Assembly (NCBI GenBank): GCA_963832945.1
Contig: CAWHVV010000007.1
Coordinates: 310,001 to 374,000, forward strand
DNA length: 64,000 nt
Reading direction: 5' to 3'
Source of the DNA: JAFEDN01 sp963832945
GTDB taxonomy: Bacteria; Pseudomonadota; Gammaproteobacteria; Coxiellales; Coxiellaceae
The notes under the pieces are model-generated. The model was not told the origin of the DNA, searched no databases, and worked only from the letters and a program-made list of their open reading frames with translations. A program made the translations under genes and the position numbers. Below, one piece after another: positions 17,341 to 26,533 of the stretch. Each line of letters begins with the position of its first letter. The stretch's first letter is position 1.

Positions 17341-18453
17341 CTAAATAAGTTGATGCAGAAAAATAGTAGCCGGACAAACGCGAATGCCTAAATCGCCTAT
17401 ATAATCTTTAACTCCGGTTGCAGAAATTTGCAGGGCTTCCACCTGTGGAAAACGTTTTTTTAAATATTTTAAACTGTCCGAAATCGGCGCATCATTCCAT
17501 TTGCATTCAATAAATTGGATTGGCTTTTTATTATCAGTAATCACGAAATTTACTTCACGCCCATCAACATCGCGAAAATAACAAAGATCAATTTCTTCAC
17601 CATAAACATCCTGCTGATAATGACACCATTTCAACAAAGCACAAGAGACCATGTTTTCAAAACGAATAGATTCATTCGGAATTAATGTCCAATCAAACTG
17701 ATAATGTTTTTGTTCTTTTTTTACAGCACGAATTTTAGGGACGCCAAACGGGGGAATTCGAAAAATAGCATACAATCTTTCGAGAATTTGCACCCAAGTA
17801 CTGACTGTTTTATGACTGACCTGTAAATCTTCTCGCAGAGCATTAATAGACAGTGGTGAACCGACTAATTCTGGAAGACGCATAGCCAGCAATTCAATAC
17901 GGGCAAGATCATGCACGTTTTCCAATTGTACTAAATCCTCACGAATCAATCGGGTTCGATATTCACGCGACCATCGTTTCGCTTCAATAGTAGAATTTGA
18001 AAAAAAGGGCTCTGGAAATCCCCCTAATTTTAATAAATCTAGAAAATCTTTCTGACTATTGGATTTTAACTCCGCCAAAGACAAAGGATGCATTCGTAAA
18101 TAATGGTACCTACCCTGCAAAGAATCTCCTGAATAACGGTAATAATCTAAACGCGCGCTGCCCGTAATTAATATTTTTTGATGAGCGGGTTTTATGTCAT
18201 AAATCCCTTTTAGAAAATTCCGCCATAACCGGTATTTATGTATTTCATCGAAAACCCAAAAGGAAGTCGCCGGTAATTCTTTCTTTAATATTTTTTCACG
18301 CTGTTCAGGGACATCCCAATTTAAATAACCATTATCATTCTCAAGCATGCCTTTAGCCATGGTCGTTTTACCCACTTGCCGAGGTCCGCCAATAAACACC
18401 ATTTTACGGGATAGATCTTTTTCTACTTGTGACAGAAGGTACCGAGCTTTCAT
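17341..18453 (-). CDS. AAA-type ATPase with DUF4143 C-terminus
   Basis: A protein of about 370 residues beginning MKARYLLSQVEKDL. Walker A is GGPRQVGKTT (residues 22-31) and Walker B is FWVFDEIHKY. A winged-helix stretch follows (SINALREDLQVSHKTVSTWVQ). The C-terminal DUF4143 region has REVNFVITDNKKPIQFIECKW-like spacing, resembling a nuclease fold. These ATPases are common in mobile and host-associated genomes, and their role is unknown. The ATG at 18453 is preferred over the longer frame reaching 18525, which runs into the repeat boundary. A paralogue of the same architecture lies at 26534. Confidence 0.85.
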   Translation of the reverse strand: MKARYLLSQVEKDLSRKMVFIGGPRQVGKTTMAKGMLENDNGYLNWDVPEQREKILKKELPATSFWVFDEIHKYRLWRNFLKGIYDIKPAHQKILITGSARLDYYRYSGDSLQGRYHYLRMHPLSLAELKSNSQKDFLDLLKLGGFPEPFFSNSTIEAKRWSREYRTRLIREDLVQLENVHDLARIELLAMRLPELVGSPLSINALREDLQVSHKTVSTWVQILERLYAIFRIPPFGVPKIRAVKKEQKHYQFDWTLIPNESIRFENMVSCALLKWCHYQQDVYGEEIDLCYFRDVDGREVNFVITDNKKPIQFIECKWNDAPISDSLKYLKKRFPQVEALQISATGVKDYIGDLGIRVCPATIFLHQLI

Positions 18454-18528
18454 GAAATTAATTATACGAGTAATTTTGACTGAAGGTAAAAAAACTAGCA
18501 TAACTGCCACTTGATGGACACCCATCTA

Positions 18529-18745
18529 CAGCAATTCCCGCTGGGAATAAAATAAATTTAAGTATATGAAATATATGGTTAATTTTTCATAAAGAAAAAT
18601 AATTTTCGTAGAAAATTCTCTGCGCGATGGGGGTTCGCAAGGGGGAGCAGCGCGCAGCGCTCCCCCTTCATTCCGAGCATCGGCTCCGCCGAGCGGAGGA
18701 TATAAATAGGAAGCAATTGCCGCTGTACCCAGCGGGAATTGCTGA
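18529..18745 (-). mobile_element. MITE-like structured repeat, uninterrupted copy
   Basis: The terminal inverted repeats are CAGCAATTCCCGCTGGG at 18529-18545 and its complement at 18728-18744. The 9-bp duplication ACCCATCTA lies at 18520-18528 and 18746-18754. It is in the opposite orientation to the copy at 14957 and differs from it by one substitution and a short indel near the AT-rich end. The target duplications of the two copies differ, so they inserted independently. It occupies the space between typA and the DUF4143 ATPase gene. Confidence 0.9.
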
Positions 18746-18766
18746 ACCCATCTATTTTTAGGGCTG

Positions 18767-20578
18767 TTATATTTTGCCGCCGCGCTTGCGTTCATTTTCT
18801 TTTAGATATTTTTTGCGCATGCGGATGTTCAGCGGGGTGATTTCGACCAACTCATCGTCGTTGATGAACGCCAGGGCCTGCTCCAGGGATTGCCGGATCG
18901 GCGGAGTCAGAATAATATTTTCATCAGAACCTGCCGCGCGAATATTGGTAAGCTGCTTGGCCTTGGTTGGGTTTACGACCAAATCATTTTCACGTGAGTG
19001 AATACCAATAACCATTCCTTCGTAGACTTCAACCTGCGGTCCAATAAATAATTGTCCCCGTTCCTGCAGATTAAATAACGAAAATCCGGTGGCTTTGCCG
19101 GGACCGTTCGCGATCAGTACTCCGCGGTTACGATGCTGGATCGCCACCGTCACCACCGGGCCGTAATGGTCAAATACGTGATACATCACGCCCGAACCTG
19201 AGGTCATCATCAAAAATTGCGCATGAAAACCAATTAATCCGCGAGTCGGGATCACGTAAGTTAAGCGCACCCGGCCTTTGCCGTCCGGCATCATATCCTG
19301 GATTTGCCCCCGGCGCTCGGCCAGATGCTGCATGATCGTGCCCTGATGAGTTTCTTCAACGTCAACCACCAATTGTTCGTAAGGTTCCTTCTCCTCGCCA
19401 TCGATTATTTTGGTAATCACCGCAGGTCGCGAAACCGCCAGCTCATAACCTTCACGGCGCATGTTCTCAATTAAAATACCTAAATGCAGTTCTCCACGGC
19501 CGGAAACGATGAATTGATCAGTATCTTCTCCAGGCGCCACCCGCAGTGCGACGTTGGAAATTAATTCGCGGTCCAGGCGGTCGCTAATCTGGCGGCTGGT
19601 CACAAATTTTCCTTCACGGCCCGCAAAAGGCGAATCGTTGACCTGAAAGGTCATACTCACCGTAGGCTCGTCCACAATCAGGGGCGGAAGAGCTTCTACT
19701 TTATTCGGGTCACATAATGTATCGGAAATATGGATATTGCTAATGCCGGTCACGGCGATGATATCCCCCGCCTCCGCGGAAGGCACCTCGTCGCGTTTTA
19801 AACCCATGAAGCCCAACACCTGTAAAACACGGCCTGAACGAGACTTCCCCTCGGCATCCACAATCACTACCGGCGAGTTGGTTTTAATGCGCCCGCGGGA
19901 AATCCGGCCGATGCCGATAGCGCCCACGTAACTGGAATAATCCAGAGCGCTGATCTGCATCTGGAAAGGGCTGTTCGGATCCACCTTCGGGGCCGGCACC
20001 ACGTCCAGGATCATATCCAGTAAAACGTTCATATTGGTTTCGGGTTTGTCTAAATCCTTCATGGCGAAACCCTGGAGGGCGGAGGCGAAAATGACTGGAA
20101 AATCAAGTTGTTCGTCCGTGGCTCCCAGGCGGACAAATAAATCAAAAACCTGGTCTACGACCCAGTGCGGCCGGGCGCCGGGACGGTCGACCTTATTCAC
20201 CACCACGATGGGTTTCAAACCCCATGAAAAAGCTTTTTGGGTGACGAACCGGGTTTGCGGCATCGGCCCATCCACGGCGTCGACCAGCAAAAGCACGGAA
20301 TCGACCATGGATAGAATACGCTCCACTTCTCCGCCAAAATCCGCATGGCCAGGGGTATCCACGATATTGATTCGAGAACCGCGCCAGGAAATGGCTGTAT
20401 TTTTCGCCAAAATCGTGATGCCACGCTCTTTTTCAAGATCATTGGAGTCCATGACCCGCTCCACCATGACACTGCGGTCACCGAAAGTGCCGGATTGTCT
20501 TAATAGTTGATCAACCAGAGTCGTTTTACCATGATCAACGTGGGCGATAATAGCGACATTGCGAATATTAGCTGACAT
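18767..20578 (-). CDS. typA: Translational GTPase TypA/BipA
   Basis: A 603-residue ribosome-associated GTPase related to EF-G, involved in ribosome assembly and stress or cold adaptation. G-domain motifs are clear: IAHVDHGKTT (residues 11-20), a switch segment ERGITILAKNTAI, DTPGHADF and VVNKVDRPGARP. The TypA-specific C-terminal domain (RGLIGFHAQFLMMTSG) is complete. It is divergent from birA. Its stop lies only about 12 bp from the target duplication of the mobile repeat downstream, so the insertion just missed the coding region. Confidence 0.97.
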   Translation of the reverse strand: MSANIRNVAIIAHVDHGKTTLVDQLLRQSGTFGDRSVMVERVMDSNDLEKERGITILAKNTAISWRGSRINIVDTPGHADFGGEVERILSMVDSVLLLVDAVDGPMPQTRFVTQKAFSWGLKPIVVVNKVDRPGARPHWVVDQVFDLFVRLGATDEQLDFPVIFASALQGFAMKDLDKPETNMNVLLDMILDVVPAPKVDPNSPFQMQISALDYSSYVGAIGIGRISRGRIKTNSPVVIVDAEGKSRSGRVLQVLGFMGLKRDEVPSAEAGDIIAVTGISNIHISDTLCDPNKVEALPPLIVDEPTVSMTFQVNDSPFAGREGKFVTSRQISDRLDRELISNVALRVAPGEDTDQFIVSGRGELHLGILIENMRREGYELAVSRPAVITKIIDGEEKEPYEQLVVDVEETHQGTIMQHLAERRGQIQDMMPDGKGRVRLTYVIPTRGLIGFHAQFLMMTSGSGVMYHVFDHYGPVVTVAIQHRNRGVLIANGPGKATGFSLFNLQERGQLFIGPQVEVYEGMVIGIHSRENDLVVNPTKAKQLTNIRAAGSDENIILTPPIRQSLEQALAFINDDELVEITPLNIRMRKKYLKENERKRGGKI

Positions 20579-20640
20579 TGTTAACCTATCATTATTTTAG
20601 TAAAAACCATAATTATACCACACTATTCGGGACTATGAAC

Positions 20641-21450
20641 ATGGAACTACTTAATTCCGGGCAAATCCTTGAGTCTCTTCACCCGGAGGTGCGTGCTCAA
20701 CTGGGTGAACTTGTGATTCTGGGAACGGTAGACTCTACCAATGATTATTTATTGAGGCTGGCTCATCGCCAACAGGTTATCGCCTGCTTTGCCGAACAGC
20801 AGACGGCGGGGAAAGGTCAGCGCGGCAAACGCTGGTTGTCTCCTCCCAATGGGCAAATTTATTTTTCGGTATTGTGGCCGTTCAATAAATCTCCCGCCGC
20901 TATCATGGGATTAAGTTTAGCGGTGGGTGTCGGCGTCGCCCAAGCCTTGCGCAATTACGGAGTCACCCAGCGAATTGCCGTTAAATGGCCGAATGATGTG
21001 TATTACGAGAACCAGAAACTGGCGGGCATTTTGGTGGAGACGACCCCCGGAACACAGGGTTTCTGTAACGCCGTGATAGGGATCGGGATCAATTTATATT
21101 TAAGGCCGGAACAGGCTACGGAGATAGACCAGCCATGGGCCAGCCTTCACCAAATCATTCAAAAGGACATTGAACGCAACCACTTTGCGGGGATTTTACT
21201 GAATGAAATAATTCTGGCTTTAGGGAAATTTTCCACAGGAGGCTTAACAACGTTTTTGGCAGAATGGCGCACCCTGGATTATTTATATGGCAAGCAGGTG
21301 ACAGTCACCTCCGCACAGCAAACCCTGACGGGGATTATGAATGGGATTTCCGAAAATGGTGAGCTGTTGTTGATTGATGACCAACAGCGGCAGCATATCT
21401 GTTTAAACGGGATGGTCCGACTTGTTTCCGCAGCACCGTGTCCGCAATAA
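20641..21450 (+). CDS. birA: Biotin--[acetyl-CoA-carboxylase] ligase, catalytic domain only
   Basis: A protein of about 269 residues that activates biotin and attaches it to the carboxylase carrier protein. Ligase motifs include STNDYLLRLA, TAGKGQRGKRWLSPPNGQIYFS, and KWPNDVYYENQKLAGILVE with the conserved lysine. The protein lacks the N-terminal winged helix of E. coli BirA, so it probably does not repress biotin genes. I chose the ATG at 20641 because GGGA lies eight bases upstream; an ATG at 20635 is also possible. Its 3' end overlaps the convergent dedA gene by 48 bp. Confidence 0.92.
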   Translation: MELLNSGQILESLHPEVRAQLGELVILGTVDSTNDYLLRLAHRQQVIACFAEQQTAGKGQRGKRWLSPPNGQIYFSVLWPFNKSPAAIMGLSLAVGVGVAQALRNYGVTQRIAVKWPNDVYYENQKLAGILVETTPGTQGFCNAVIGIGINLYLRPEQATEIDQPWASLHQIIQKDIERNHFAGILLNEIILALGKFSTGGLTTFLAEWRTLDYLYGKQVTVTSAQQTLTGIMNGISENGELLLIDDQQRQHICLNGMVRLVSAAPCPQ

Positions 21451-22032
21451 ATGAATAGCCGGGGGCAACGCCGAAATAACAATGATGGCCAGCACTATCG
21501 GTAAGATATACTTGTCAATATTGGGAATGACCGCACCTAAATAATATCCCGCCAAAGTAACACCCCCACACCACACCAGAGCGCCGATCACGTTAAACAG
21601 CGTGAACCGGCGATGGGTCATCTCCGCCATTCCGGCTACGATGGGCAAAAAAGTACGGACAATAGGGATTAACCGGCCAATAATGAGGGCTTTGCCACCG
21701 TGCTTTTCGTAAAAAGCGTGCGCTTCGGTTAAATAACGCCGCTTGAACCAAAAAGTATCCGGGCGTTTTAGCAGCCAATGACCGATCTTATCTCCAAACC
21801 AGTAAGCGATGGCGTAACCCACAATTGCAGCGGCAATGAGCATGGGTGTTAAAAGGAAAATATTAAAAATCTGTTGAGAAGCCAACAACCCTGCCGAGAA
21901 CAGCAGGCTGTCGCCCGGTAAAAAAAATCCCAGAAACAATCCGGTTTCACAAAGGATTATAGCCGCCAGACCGATATAACCAGCGGCTCTGGTGAGTTGA
22001 ATAATATCTATGTGATGTAAAAAATCCAGCAT
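21403..22032 (-). CDS. DedA family membrane protein
   Basis: A protein of about 209 residues with several hydrophobic segments. The family motif is in GLFLGFFLPGDSLLFSAG, and the conserved second motif includes RLIPIVRTFLPIVAGM. DedA proteins flip undecaprenyl phosphate or phosphatidylethanolamine and help maintain proton motive force. The ATG at 22032 follows a GGGGG stretch. The upstream TTG that opens the frame is less likely. It converges on birA with a 48-bp overlap. The 190 bp upstream, to 22221, holds only a 13-bp fragment of the repeat end (CAGCAATTCCCGC at 22096) and no gene I can support. Confidence 0.9.
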   Translation of the reverse strand: MLDFLHHIDIIQLTRAAGYIGLAAIILCETGLFLGFFLPGDSLLFSAGLLASQQIFNIFLLTPMLIAAAIVGYAIAYWFGDKIGHWLLKRPDTFWFKRRYLTEAHAFYEKHGGKALIIGRLIPIVRTFLPIVAGMAEMTHRRFTLFNVIGALVWCGGVTLAGYYLGAVIPNIDKYILPIVLAIIVISALPPAIHLLRTRCCGNKSDHPV

Positions 22033-22221
22033 CAGGCCCCCGCTCAAATAATTTAGTTAATTATACAGGATTCGCCTCCCCCTGTCACTGCCAAACAGCA
22101 ATTCCCGCATGTGAGTAGACCCACCCGGTCACCCGGGTATGTCTTGCATATATATGCTTCTTATGTTGTGTGGTGTATGGAAAAATATAAATTTTTGGAA
22201 TATCGAGCAGTTTACTCAATA

Positions 22222-23337
22222 TCAGTATTTATCCATGCCCAGTGTTCGACTTACGGTATCATTACGTGTGACAACATGATTTTGCCTTGCAACAAACGTA
22301 GTGCCCGGACAGGTGCTGACACCCAGCGCAGTGGTTGAAACTTCTGTAGGCCATATCTTTTGTATTGCCTCCTCAGTTTCTTCGGACAGGAATGTCCTTT
22401 CGCCTTCCACGTAAGCCAAAATCATTTGCACTAGCACAAGAGGCAAACCAATATTGGGAAAGAAAAATGGCTTTGGCTGGTAAGACGCCATGTCATCGCG
22501 GGAAGGAAGGGAATAAATATTTTCGCCCAAATAACCTGCGACGGTTTTTATTAAGTCTGCTAACAGTAATTCCCGTACCCATAAAGAAATTTCATGCCGA
22601 TAATCTTCGGCATAACAGATAGCATTGCTATAAACTGAACGAGTCAGAGAAAAAGCCTCTTCAAGACGATTTGGATCTGTTAAAATGGCATCCAAATTTG
22701 CCTGTCTTGCACCGAGGGCCACGTAATAGGCGGCTTCATTGAGATTTAATTCATATAAACATCCATTTATTCGAAAGCTTCGTGAAAATGACACCTCTAT
22801 TAGACTGCTATTTAAAAAACCGGGATTAAATTCAGCTAACACCCTAATCCTGTCAAAATCGTATATTAATCTTGGAGTATTGTTCAGTATCACTCCGTAA
22901 CAAAATTTATCAATCAACAGCTTTTCTTGAGATAATAAGAACAGCGATTCTATGCCTCCCTGATTATGGTTAAGTAATGACATATAAATCAGGGTTTTCA
23001 CTGAGTCGGCTAAGGGAGCGAATGGTATCTTAGCATTAACCAGTGGTTCCCCAAATTCTATACGCCCTCTTTCCAGAAGGGTTTTTAATAATTCATTATT
23101 AGGTTTTATCAGCGGCGGTTTACTGATAGCGTGTTCATATTTGGAATCGAATTCAGCCATAAAAGTATAATTCTCTGGCAGGATTTCTTTATTAAGGCCA
23201 AGCTTAAAATATTCTTTACTTTTAAAAACTTCTTCATCGATTTCTATTAAGAACATGTTTAATTTTTGTAATTTCTTCAGCTTTTCTATTGTTATTTGTG
23301 GTCTTGCTATTCTTCTTCTCATTGCTCTTCTTCTCAT
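22222..23337 (-). CDS. Unrecognised orphan protein, 371 residues
   Basis: I do not recognise this protein. It starts with a repeated arginine-rich unit (MRRRAMRRRIARPQ), then a lysine/leucine-rich helix, followed by a mainly helical, acidic body with no membrane segment or signal peptide. The start is well supported: GGAGG lies seven bases before the ATG. The gene is AT-rich relative to its neighbours and stands alone on the minus strand. A 20-bp direct repeat with two mismatches lies at each end (22209-22228, containing the stop codon, and 23395-23414). An effector role is possible in this type of genome but nothing in the sequence proves it. Confidence 0.65.
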   Translation of the reverse strand: MRRRAMRRRIARPQITIEKLKKLQKLNMFLIEIDEEVFKSKEYFKLGLNKEILPENYTFMAEFDSKYEHAISKPPLIKPNNELLKTLLERGRIEFGEPLVNAKIPFAPLADSVKTLIYMSLLNHNQGGIESLFLLSQEKLLIDKFCYGVILNNTPRLIYDFDRIRVLAEFNPGFLNSSLIEVSFSRSFRINGCLYELNLNEAAYYVALGARQANLDAILTDPNRLEEAFSLTRSVYSNAICYAEDYRHEISLWVRELLLADLIKTVAGYLGENIYSLPSRDDMASYQPKPFFFPNIGLPLVLVQMILAYVEGERTFLSEETEEAIQKIWPTEVSTTALGVSTCPGTTFVARQNHVVTRNDTVSRTLGMDKY

Positions 23338-23480
23338 TTATTTGCCTCCAACGTTGTATGATGTTTAAAAAGGTACAATTTTAAAATAGCGGGTAGTTTA
23401 CTCAGTATCAGAATATGTGTCAATCTGAAAAAAAGATCTTGTCATTACTATAATAATTAATACAATATCACCCAAAAAAA

Positions 23481-23957
23481 CTATGAAGGTTTGGAGGGAT
23501 TTTTAAATGCGCTGCCCGGCTCTTTTTCAACGCGATAAATTCGGTCGTCCGGGCCATAGTAAACATGATAAATAATCAGATTGGTGCGTTGATAGGCCAG
23601 ACGCGCCTGCCTAATGGCTACGGAAGTGCCCGCGGTGGCGACCGCTAACGCCACATTGCGGGCGCGCGGCGAAGGATTTACATATTTTGAACCACTATCC
23701 AGAAAAATATAGACATCTTCGATTTTACCCGGCTCTATATCAGTGCCATTGGGGGGACCGTATGCGGCGATAACTTTGTATCGCGGCGCGCCTACGAGCA
23801 ATAAACCATTCTGGTATCGGATAGTGGGATCTTCATGGGTAAAAGACTCTTTTTCAGCCTTCGGGCTGTAGCGGTCTTCAATAGTTTGACAGCCGGCAAT
23901 TGTAAAACCCGTCAAAAAAATCAGTGCTTTCACACTCTGTTTTTTTAATATGCTCAC
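23481..23957 (-). CDS. Putative outer-membrane or periplasmic lipoprotein
   Basis: About 158 residues. I prefer the GTG at 23957 because GAGG lies five bases upstream; this gives VSILKKQSVKALIFLTGFTIAGC, a lipoprotein signal peptide with lipobox FTIAGC. The mature part has no family I recognise. It carries a small beta-rich domain (YKVIAAYGPPNGTDIEPGK, IYHVYYGPDDRIYRVE) reminiscent of SmpA/OmlA-like folds. The longer frame to 24014 would overlap rmuC, which is transcribed the other way. The two genes share a divergent region of about 70 bp. Confidence 0.65.
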   Translation of the reverse strand: MSILKKQSVKALIFLTGFTIAGCQTIEDRYSPKAEKESFTHEDPTIRYQNGLLLVGAPRYKVIAAYGPPNGTDIEPGKIEDVYIFLDSGSKYVNPSPRARNVALAVATAGTSVAIRQARLAYQRTNLIIYHVYYGPDDRIYRVEKEPGSAFKNPSKPS

Positions 23958-24027
23958 ACAGACCTCGATTACTGAACTAGCAATCAGTATACTAGAGTGG
24001 TTTTTCCAAGTCACGAGGGAAATTAAA

Positions 24028-25263
24028 ATGTCATATTATTTATTACTCAGCGCGCTTTTACCCACAGCAGCTATCGTGGCTCTGGGAATGTATGATCGTT
24101 TACGCTGGAAACAATTTAGTCAGCAGCAGAACACCGCGCAGGAACACTGGCAACAAATAAATCTGCAACGCCAGGAAATTCAGCAACTGCTCAAAACTCA
24201 GGAAAAAGAACAATATGAACAACGTCAGCGCTTTGATCAGCATCAAATTCACAGTCTGACTGTCATTCAGGACAGCCTGCAAAAAGCACTGCAGGAAGTG
24301 CGCGGCCAGATCACCATAAGTCTCAGTCAATACGCGCAACATTTGGGAGAGCGAGTCGATGAATTGACTAAAGAAGTGCAACAACGTTTAAAAGAAATCA
24401 GCGGTGAGGTTGATCGTCAACTTGCCAGCGGCTTTGAAAAAACCACCGCCACCTTTGGCGATGTCATGAAACGTCTCACCATCATCGATGAGGCACAAAA
24501 GAAAATCACTGAACTTTCCAGTAACGTGGTTAATCTCCAGGAAATTCTTGCAGACAAACGTTCGCGAGGAGCATTTGGGGAAGTTCAACTGACAACTTTA
24601 ATCCGCAACGTCATTCCCGAAACGCATTTTTCGTTACAACATACTCTCACAAACGGCAAGCGCGTGGATTGTTTATTAATATTGCCGCCGCCATCGGGAA
24701 ATATCGCCATTGATGCCAAATTTCCCCTGGAAAGTTATCAGCAGATGACAGCCATCGGCACGTCCTCCACTGCTAAAAATCAGGCTGAACATCAGTTTCG
24801 TTTGGATATTCGCAAGCATATTGAAGATATCGCCGAAAAATACATCGCGCCGCCGGAAACTACCGAAGGCGCTGTCATGTTTATTCCTGCGGAAGCAATT
24901 TTTGCGGAAATCCATGCTCATTATCCCGATCTGGTAGAAATGGCGCACCGGCGCAAAGTATGGCTGGTATCGCCCACCACCATGATGGCAGTGCTGACCA
25001 CAGCCCGCGCGGTTCTTAAAGATGCGGCAACGCGCAAGCAGGTACATCTGATTCAACAACATTTAACCTTACTCAGTAAGGATTTTTCCCGCTTTGAGGA
25101 CCGCATGAACCACCTGGCCAAACATATTCAGCAAGCACAGCAGGATGTGGAAGAGGTGCATCAATCCTCTAAAAAAATTACCAGCCGATTTAATAAAATT
25201 GAAAAAGTGGAGTTGCAGGAATCGATGGATAGCACCGCATTGCCTGGCGAGATTTTATTATGA
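24028..25263 (+). CDS. rmuC: DNA recombination protein RmuC
   Basis: A protein of about 411 residues with one N-terminal transmembrane segment (YYLLLSALLPTAAIVALGMY). A long glutamine-rich coiled coil covers roughly residues 25-170, followed by the RmuC nuclease-like domain (GAFGEVQLTTLI, IAIDAKFPLESYQ, VMFIPAEAIFAEI, VSPTTMMAVL). RmuC limits rearrangements at inverted repeats, although its activity is not well defined. The ATG at 24028 follows GAGGGAAATTAAA. The AI-2E family gene overlaps its stop as ATGA. Confidence 0.93.
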   Translation: MSYYLLLSALLPTAAIVALGMYDRLRWKQFSQQQNTAQEHWQQINLQRQEIQQLLKTQEKEQYEQRQRFDQHQIHSLTVIQDSLQKALQEVRGQITISLSQYAQHLGERVDELTKEVQQRLKEISGEVDRQLASGFEKTTATFGDVMKRLTIIDEAQKKITELSSNVVNLQEILADKRSRGAFGEVQLTTLIRNVIPETHFSLQHTLTNGKRVDCLLILPPPSGNIAIDAKFPLESYQQMTAIGTSSTAKNQAEHQFRLDIRKHIEDIAEKYIAPPETTEGAVMFIPAEAIFAEIHAHYPDLVEMAHRRKVWLVSPTTMMAVLTTARAVLKDAATRKQVHLIQQHLTLLSKDFSRFEDRMNHLAKHIQQAQQDVEEVHQSSKKITSRFNKIEKVELQESMDSTALPGEILL

Positions 25264-26375
25264 AAAAAAATATCGTAACCCCACCGAATGTCGTCAAATA
25301 TTTTTTTATTCTTGCCAGTATTGTGTTAACACTTTATGTACTCATAATGACTCAATCTCTCGTCAAACCGTTATTAGCCGCTTTTATTTTCGCGCTACTT
25401 TTAAAACCCGTCAGCGCTTATATGGAAAAAATAAAAATTCCAAGATTATTCAGCGCCCTGCTAACAATATTATTAATGTTGGTGTTCTTATTACTGGTTG
25501 CATTTTTTCTTGCCGTGCAAATTAAATATATAACCGCGGATGTGGATATATTTATTAACAGCTTTAATGCCACGCTTAATAAAATCCAGCAGTGGGCTGC
25601 GGACCGATTTGGCATAGCGCCCAGCCAACAGATTACCTATATCAAAAATACATCAACCTCCCTATTTAAGAACAGCGTGAGTTTTTTGCAAAATACCCTG
25701 ATGTTTACTGCGGATTTTTTTATTGGTTTTTTCCTGTTTCTAATCTCGGTTTTCTTTTTTCTCTATTATCGAACTTTCCTGGTGGCTTTTTTAATGAAGT
25801 GTTTTAGTAGTTCCACTCATACTGAGGTAAAGATTACTCTAAGAGCCATTCAGGTCATGGTGCGTAAATATATAATCGGATTGTTTTTTGTTATCCTGAC
25901 GATTGCAATTTTAAATACTCTTGGACTTTTGTTGCTTGGCATAAAACACGCGATTTTCTTTGGAGCGATGGGAGGCATCCTAACCATTATTCCCTATATC
26001 GGCATTACCGTGGGAGCTTTCTTACCGTTTTTATTCGCACTGGCGACGACCAATTCGCTATGGTATCCGCTCGGTGTCATTGTGGTATTTGTCGTGGTGC
26101 AGTTTCTTGAAGGCAATTTCGTTACTCCGAAAATTATCGGCAGTCAAATCAGTCTGAATCCTTTTGCGTCGTTATTGATTTTATTTTTTGGCGGCATGTT
26201 TTTTGGCCTGATGGGAATCGTCCTATCTTTACCCTTATTAGCCATGATTAAAATTATTTTCGATCATATGGATTCTTTAAAACCCCTGGGTTACCTTCTC
26301 GGGAATCCCGAGGTCACGCATAAATCTGTTATTAAAAAATATTTTAAAAAACTGCTTACAAAAATGAAGAAATAA
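25260..26375 (+). CDS. AI-2E family transporter (PerM-like permease)
   Basis: A 371-residue integral membrane protein with about eight hydrophobic segments. Characteristic parts are the N-terminal SLVKPLLAAFIFALLLKPV, the central GAMGGILTIIPYIGITVGAF and the late LNPFASLLILFFGGMFFGLMGIVLS. Members of the family export autoinducer-2 or act as sodium/proton antiporters, so the name does not fix the substrate. It is coupled to rmuC by a four-base overlap. A basic cytoplasmic tail (KKYFKKLLTKMKK) ends the protein. Confidence 0.88.
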   Translation: MKKNIVTPPNVVKYFFILASIVLTLYVLIMTQSLVKPLLAAFIFALLLKPVSAYMEKIKIPRLFSALLTILLMLVFLLLVAFFLAVQIKYITADVDIFINSFNATLNKIQQWAADRFGIAPSQQITYIKNTSTSLFKNSVSFLQNTLMFTADFFIGFFLFLISVFFFLYYRTFLVAFLMKCFSSSTHTEVKITLRAIQVMVRKYIIGLFFVILTIAILNTLGLLLLGIKHAIFFGAMGGILTIIPYIGITVGAFLPFLFALATTNSLWYPLGVIVVFVVVQFLEGNFVTPKIIGSQISLNPFASLLILFFGGMFFGLMGIVLSLPLLAMIKIIFDHMDSLKPLGYLLGNPEVTHKSVIKKYFKKLLTKMKK

Positions 26376-26388
26376 TCAGGAGAAATTA

Positions 26389-26526
26389 ATGACAACACGT
26401 GAACTTAGTGCCATTAAGATATATGTATTTTTATCCGCCCTTTCTCACGGACATTCAGTCCTCACGACTAACCATCGAGAATTCAGTCGCATTCCCGGCC
26501 TTGTAGTAAAAACACTCCCTGCTTAA
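26389..26526 (+). pseudogene. Short ORF containing a VapC C-terminal remnant
   Basis: A 45-codon frame from ATG 26389 to TAA 26524-26526, with an excellent ribosome binding site (AGGAGA, seven bases upstream). It encodes MTTRELSAIKIYVFL, then LSHGHSVLTTNHREF and SRIPGLVVKTLPA. The second part matches the C-terminus of VapC/FitB PIN toxins (G-x-x-LVT-x-N-x-REF, RIPGL-x-V). The N-terminal catalytic part is replaced by an unrelated short stretch. It cannot be an active nuclease. It lies between the AI-2E family permease gene and a convergent ATPase gene. Confidence 0.55.
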
Positions 26527-26533
26527 AATTATG

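Noticed and set aside
14957..18745. The two inverted repeats as ends of one composite transposon carrying phd-vapC and the ATPase
   Set aside because: Each repeat has its own different 9-bp target duplication, so the repeats inserted separately.
18526..18795. 89-codon open frame on the minus strand across the mobile repeat
   Set aside because: It consists almost wholly of translated repeat sequence running out of the typA end, has no conserved protein and no ribosome binding site.
22096..22108. Thirteen bases CAGCAATTCCCGC as another repeat copy
   Set aside because: Only the outer end matches, with no second end, hairpins or duplication. It may be a scar but cannot be supported as an element.
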